From: a virus
IMG/VR virus record: IMGVR_UViG_3300050343_000122
Location: 49,503-113,502 of that record
Strand: one strand, 5' to 3'
Length of the DNA: 64,000 nt
Shown: positions 61,601-64,000 of the stretch, piece by piece
How positions within the stretch are numbered: the stretch's first letter is position 1
Layout of the letters: every line of letters starts with the position of its first letter
Made by a program: the position numbers and the translations under genes
Notes under the pieces: generated by a model
Seen by the model: only the letters and a program-made list of their open reading frames with translations
Told to the model about the DNA's origin: nothing
Databases searched by the model: none

Positions 61601-63528
61601 CCACTAGTACCACTAGTGCCAGAGGTACCAGAAGTAGCAGATGTACCTGATGTTCCATCAATAGCTGATGTTCCACTAGTTCCAGAAGTTGCGGATGTAC
61701 CAGATGTACCAGAGGTTCCAGTAGTACCGGACGTTCCTGTAGTACCTGATGTTGATCCTACAGACACTCCCACTTGTACTGTATTAAATACTACGGAAGG
61801 TGCAGCAGGTGCTGGGTAAGGAGCAGTTTTACTTGCAAGGGCATCTATTTGAACTGTTGGATTATCAGATGCAAAGTATAGTTCTAAATAATCTTGCTCT
61901 TCTAACTCTACTATATAAGATATGTATGGACTGTTAATCGCATCTTGGTGATGTATAGAATGTACTCTATCCTTTCTTATAAAATCTGTACCGTTCTTTC
62001 TTAACCATATGTCAACACTAGTGTGACCTCCACCACCTTGAGAACCTGTTCGCTCAAATTGTATAGAGTATCCCACTTCATATATACCAGCATGTGGATA
62101 TCTTACCTGCTGATTGAAGTCTAAAATAATACCATTAGAAAGTTCTGTAGTACTGAACGTTACTGCTGTTGGTACATTTGTACCATTAACTGGTTGTATT
62201 GTATTATCTGAAAAACTAGCATACCAGTTTGCTATTGCAGCACCAGATGATCCATCTATACCGCTTGTTCCTGCAGAGCCTGATGTACCTGTTGTACCTG
62301 ATGTCCCTGTTGTACCAGCTGTACCAGAACTACCGCTTGTTCCAGAAGTACCTGGTGTACCACTAGTACCTGTTGTTCCACTGGTACCAGATGTTCCACT
62401 TGTTCCTCGTGTTCCAGATGTCCCACTTGTTCCTGTAGTTCCACTGGTTCCTGTACTACCTGAGCTTCCAGAAGTTCCAGATGTGCCACTTGATCCAGTG
62501 TCACCACTTGATCCACTAGTTCCTGTTGTACCAGATGTCCCAGCTGTGCCAGAACTACCAGATGTACCAGTCGTACCACTTGTCCCAGTCGTACCACTTG
62601 TACCACTTGTGCCTGTTGTACCACTTGTGCCAGATGTACCTGTTGTTCCACTAGTACCGCTGGTACCAGAAGATCCATCTCCACCAGTTGCTCCATCAAG
62701 ATTGATACACCATGAAGTATATGTACCAGATCCTACTACCTTAAAAGGTGGGGTGAAACATAACTGTCCTGTTACTGGATCATAGGATACTACATCGCAT
62801 TCTTGGTAATTATTTACATCATGAGCAATAACAATAGATTGACCTGCAGTGTATGCAAGTCCAGTGTCTACAGTTAAACATTCATTAATAGTATTACCTA
62901 AAGTAAATGATGTTCCTGTAATACATGTTTTATACTTATCTCCTTGATCTCCAGACGTTCCACTAGTTCCAGACGTTGCACTAGTTCCACTAGAGCCTGA
63001 TGTACCACTCGTACCAGTTGTACCACTTGTACCGGTGGTCCCTGAAGTTCCAGATGTGCCACTAGTACCTGATGTGCCACTAGTACCTGATGTACCAGAA
63101 GTACCAACCGAACCAGATGAACCGGATGAACCACTAGTTCCACTTGTTCCACTTGTCCCAGTGGTACCAGATGTACCTGTAGTTCCTGAAGTTCCAGCAG
63201 TTGCTGAGGTACCGGAAGTACCTGTTGTTCCTGAGGTACCAGATGTACCACTAGTGCCGGAAGTCCCAGCTGTTCCAGATGTAGCAGAAGTACCAGATGA
63301 TCCTGATGTGCCTGAAGTACCGGAAGTACCTGATGTACCACTGGTACCATCAAGTCCAGCTCCAGAACATAGAAGTTTATCTATATTCTTAAGAGCGTCT
63401 TCTACAGTCATATTTGTTCTGACTCCAGAGCATACTAAATTTGGCCCCTCATAAAATACACAAGCTGCACTTAGTGTAATAGGGCAAGGATCAGCTGCAC
63501 AAACTAGGTTGTTACTACTTTTACTCAT
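55651..63528 (-). CDS. Giant collagen-like (Gly-Thr-Ser)n fibre protein, 2625 aa
   Basis: A virion fibre candidate. A Cys-rich N-terminus (about 1-57: ACVFYEGPNLVCSG then VEDALKNIDKLL) resembles the 131-residue neighbour. Long G-x-y triplet tracts follow, mostly GTS, GTT, GSS, with GED, GID or GDKGDPG interruptions. They alternate with globular inserts at about 193-276, 433-593 (C1q/TNF-like jelly roll: VDIWLRKNGTDF), 656-716, 976-1099 and 1426-1553. About 1583-2276 is a repeat-rich NN-x-I-x-G region like a YadA-type beta-roll, preceded by YLGVGTKIPNYRLHV. Near 2295 a poly-Thr linker joins a C-terminal domain. No S74 chaperone end. Gly-Thr/Ser triplets lack Pro; glycosylated Thr may stabilise them. 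Confidence 0.8.
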   Translation of the reverse strand: MSKSSNNLVCAADPCPITLSAACVFYEGPNLVCSGVRTNMTVEDALKNIDKLLCSGAGLDGTSGTSGTSGTSGTSGSSGTSATSGTAGTSGTSGTSGTSGTTGTSGTSATAGTSGTTGTSGTTGTSGTSGTSGSSGSSGSVGTSGTSGTSGTSGTSGTSGTSGTTGTSGTTGTSGTSGSSGTSATSGTSGTSGDQGDKYKTCITGTSFTLGNTINECLTVDTGLAYTAGQSIVIAHDVNNYQECDVVSYDPVTGQLCFTPPFKVVGSGTYTSWCINLDGATGGDGSSGTSGTSGTTGTSGTSGTTGTSGTSGTTGTSGTTGTSGSSGTAGTSGTTGTSGSSGDTGSSGTSGTSGSSGSTGTSGTTGTSGTSGTRGTSGTSGTSGTTGTSGTPGTSGTSGSSGTAGTTGTSGTTGTSGSAGTSGIDGSSGAAIANWYASFSDNTIQPVNGTNVPTAVTFSTTELSNGIILDFNQQVRYPHAGIYEVGYSIQFERTGSQGGGGHTSVDIWLRKNGTDFIRKDRVHSIHHQDAINSPYISYIVELEEQDYLELYFASDNPTVQIDALASKTAPYPAPAAPSVVFNTVQVGVSVGSTSGTTGTSGTTGTSGTSGTSATSGTSGTSAIDGTSGTSATSGTSGTSGTSGSGGTSGTSGSSGGSCISYNLSCPNGGGDCDASYTDCANVSQSITISEGNAIDVCSKDLPRFDASGSVGINGLCSGSSGTSGTSGTSGTSGSSGSSGTSAADGSSGTSGTSATSGTSGTSGEDGTSGTSGTTGTSGTSGEDGSNGTSGTTGTSGTSATSGTSGTSGTSGSSGTDGENGTSGTSGSSGTSGTTGEDGTSGTSGTTGTSGSSGIDGTSGTSGTSGSSGEDGTSGSSGTAGSSGSSGEDGTSGTSGTAGTTGTSGIDGTSGSSGSSGNSGSSGTSGTSGSSGSSGDSGSSGTSGTSGTSGSSGDSGSSGTSGTSGSSGSAGTSGSDGNFGGACFDYTFDISTGSSDPGTGKVRLSNNQDQAGASAMYIDVLDDNGDSINSFLQAIDSSTSAVKGHVRISEKFNTADFILFAISDLTNNSGWWTINISAVASSQGTGVIFSNGDDVLMCFATTGDKGDPGVDGSSGTSGTSGTSGSSGNSGSSGTSGTSGTSGTSGETGTSGTSGTSGSSGTTGTSGTSGTTGEDGTSGTSGTSGTSGTSGESGSSGTSGTSGSSGGDGSSGSSGTAGSSGSSGTTGTSGTSGDDGTSGTSGDDGTSGTSGTSGTTGEDGTSGTSGSSGDSGTSGTSGTAGSSGTSGTSGEDGENGTSGTSGTTGTSGTAGTSGSSGDDGTSGTSGTTGTSGTSGNTGTSGTSGSSGDDGTSGTSGTSGSSGTTGIDGTSGTSGSSGNDGTSGTSGTTGTSGTSGTSGTSGTSGTSGSSGTSGNSGSPGSPGTSGISTGFLFTSEFDGYITGSPNSQASGEFQLGSSNSLAGNITYLTVSTTDSNGATILNLLEDIQSAGGDAQLRITNLADVEEFITLNVTGNSPYGLNTRILSCTTTASENNSSGVIVDGDLCAFIFTNNGTSGTSGTSGTSGTSGTSGSSGSSGSSGADGTSGSTPALQVSGSGIADGQVAFWTGDDDAVTTVIAGNNNHWWDNDNSYLGVGTKIPNYRLHVVGESYLYPDQASALTNTNFALEVLDNDIIKIGATYTTTNFTYITEGIRITQPGNGTHYVTRITPRLEVSPYEDSTTYVSNIYATTYDGSALICGSENVVGDATSSNLGIVGFNNNLTGDKMLVVGQGNEVNGTQTNFVNTASLVVGTTNTVNKTSPNTGTIINTVLSGQNNIITHKIVRSMIGGIAHTTDGDAANALVSGSNNKLDGNNNIMWGAGNVISNVNTVSIGGFNNTIKKSGSNSNSYGTLIYGYGNDFGASNTTAMGFANLIGGRDNGINGDVSYVTVGGRQNFVGLGTGMEGGIINGFKNFVGDTENSGVTIYSDYNIISSNESNINMEHSLVVGDLHALDEIVPGVGTNFYFINGINNIIGGRRNGRTSAGGWGGLNVNNSLVVGELNKTTTTASLNNAGNIIGGYNNAVGGSHNIISGYGNTGGASETIISGRTNTVNSTTTRSLVVGTSNSIQGTNHITSGTSNEISNSSSNNNFAIGRDVVIGATTSSAVSNSGGLGRLIDIFKSESVGIGRNLKVNPNSTQGASDTTTTSSDIVLVGSYNDRDNVNYTSNYMPATFMLGAGYGNFANARRNAIIVTKRGTIGGIPNVGAVSNVESCVILPEVGEHHNYANDCAAAQAGIPLYGLYHDNGDMKIRITECPDPTTTTTSTTVLNPSPGTRFTYSSNGNFDGDGQRIYFADSLTNLDGANNYGIPNAYIYGSSLTTSDNGSRSDLKCTVNNPPNQYQQFTFGRELLQDSGVGRLTQGSFYVAFSMEKGQTGGAQQYIDQNCAVMYRANNTQNWNRAVDIFGDICRPGATWNAVYGGMTSENTSGNGLLRVFNAANFPTGTGQIGTQYFIFDNPGEYRITMGALYGPILAYSSCTTPQTTNDVFGLDTDDAAPTAAFYEYKISLVGAGCGSAMPTTVYAKEWMPKYVTQLYSNTSLTSPANLSTGTYRFRRSGQNFEYTKDGSYTATFTNDIKTSRAIPCFYT
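58790..63360 (-). repeat. DNA tracts coding for Gly-Thr-Ser triplets
   Basis: Within the giant gene, several tracts (about 62945-63350, 62240-62695, 61563-61755, 60605-61385, 59255-60235 and 58790-58880) consist of nine-base units coding for Gly-x-y, with Gly, Thr and Ser codons varied between units. Sequence similarity between units makes recombination or assembly collapse possible, so the true length may differ. The opposite strand is open over long stretches only because of this codon periodicity. Confidence 0.8.
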
Positions 63529-63546
63529 CTGAATGGATATATGTTA

Positions 63547-63942
63547 TTAATGTACTATCTTAAGAAAGTCTCCTGTACGGTATACGTCACCCACAGTTAA
63601 GCCAGCAAACACAGCAGCTGAATTATTAGGATACTCAGGAGCACCTGTTATAGGTACAGTTAAGAGTACTTCCCAATCAGACGCTGTTCCAGCAAGATTA
63701 GCAATGTAGACTTTCCCACTTGTTGCACTTTGATCAATGTGTATTTTTCCTACATAAGGTGCAGGACTTACAGGCGTAGATGTGTTAAACGAAGGAACCA
63801 AGTTCAAATTAATGTTACCTAGTATCGTTTGTAGGTCATCGCCAGGATTTATAACAGCATTACCTAAGTATCTACCATTATAAATAATACATTCTGCATT
63901 TTGATACACAGCACATGTGGGACAAATTTCAGCGGTTCTCAT
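63547..63942 (-). CDS. Virion appendage protein, 131 aa
   Basis: The N-terminal 50 residues (ICPTCAVYQNAECIIYNGRYLG, then a helix DDLQTILGNINLNL) match in layout the N-terminus of the giant fibre: AxCxxYxGxxL...DxLxxILxNIxxxL. This suggests a shared virion-docking domain. A short Pro/Thr/Ser linker and a beta-rich C-terminal domain (about 65-131) follow. It lies 18 bases before the giant gene in the same operon. 63943-64000 holds only A/T-rich sequence. Confidence 0.6.
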   Translation of the reverse strand: MRTAEICPTCAVYQNAECIIYNGRYLGNAVINPGDDLQTILGNINLNLVPSFNTSTPVSPAPYVGKIHIDQSATSGKVYIANLAGTASDWEVLLTVPITGAPEYPNNSAAVFAGLTVGDVYRTGDFLKIVH

Positions 63943-64000
63943 ATTATTACAAATTTATGTTATTATTTTTTATTTTTAATCATTACTAGTAAAATACCTT

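Noticed and set aside
63950-63957. Minus-strand TAAATTTG box just before the 131-residue gene
   Set aside because: Only 7 bases before the ATG and without a -33 element; a leaderless start would be needed. The promoter more likely lies beyond the window.
1-64000. tRNA genes, CRISPR arrays, insertion sequences, integrase and att sites
   Set aside because: I searched by eye for T-arm/acceptor patterns, spaced direct repeats, transposase and recombinase motifs and found none that hold up. The window looks like a lytic phage segment.

Overview
The window reads as about two thirds of the genome of a tailed double-stranded DNA bacteriophage, most probably one that infects a member of the Bacteroidota (flavobacteria-like hosts). 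The grounds are a terminase-portal-scaffold-major capsid block, a complete replication set, a lysis cassette, AT-rich DNA, the near absence of Shine-Dalgarno sequences (many genes are preceded by A/T runs such as TAATAAATAAATA), and several intergenic copies of the Bacteroidota promoter pattern TTTG-N19-21-TAnnTTTG. The gene set (PolB, DnaB-like helicase, TOPRIM primase, IHF-like protein, UDG-like protein, rIIA/rIIB, GroES, large portal) recalls crAss-like phages and their aquatic flavophage relatives. That affiliation is inferred from gene content, not from a search. I saw no integrase, tRNA, IS element or CRISPR array.

Layout. Positions 74-15190 (minus strand) form the late head operon: HTH regulator, HU/IHF-like protein, small zinc and acidic proteins, TerL, portal, scaffold, major capsid protein, then head/tail or appendage proteins ending in a VWA-domain protein whose frame is broken twice. 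A divergent promoter region (15191-15538) separates it from the plus-strand early/middle region (15539-46009). That region starts with many very small genes (membrane, zinc-ribbon and C2H2 zinc-finger proteins) and a candidate structured RNA. It continues with replication and recombination genes (PolB, a membrane AT-hook protein, SET protein, DnaB, nucleotidyltransferase, SF2 helicase, AAA ATPase, probable SSB, primase), a sugar-nucleotide epimerase, a UDG with an altered catalytic motif, rIIA/rIIB, nucleases, ribonucleotide reductase, RecA, GroES and glycosyltransferases.

Positions 46118-51994 (minus) hold a second late operon. In transcription order it has membrane proteins, a 35-residue CDGSH-type mini-protein, a holin candidate, an L,D-transpeptidase-fold lysin, two spanin-like genes, a poly-Thr mini-protein, a GT-A glycosyltransferase, and a run of five tiny Lys/Arg-rich proteins. 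A divergent promoter pair lies at 52109-52187. From it, 52205-55654 (plus) encodes a 1149-residue fusion of a methyltransferase, two glycosyltransferase domains and a TibC/AAH-type O-heptosyltransferase. It runs tail to tail into 55651-63528 (minus), a 2625-residue collagen-like (Gly-Thr-Ser)n fibre protein.

The most interesting hypothesis is a phage-encoded virion glycosylation system. It would combine the TibC-type fusion enzyme, further glycosyltransferases, a nucleotidyltransferase and an epimerase that could supply activated sugar, and acceptor proteins extremely rich in Thr/Ser (the giant GTS fibre and several virion proteins carrying poly-Thr tracts).
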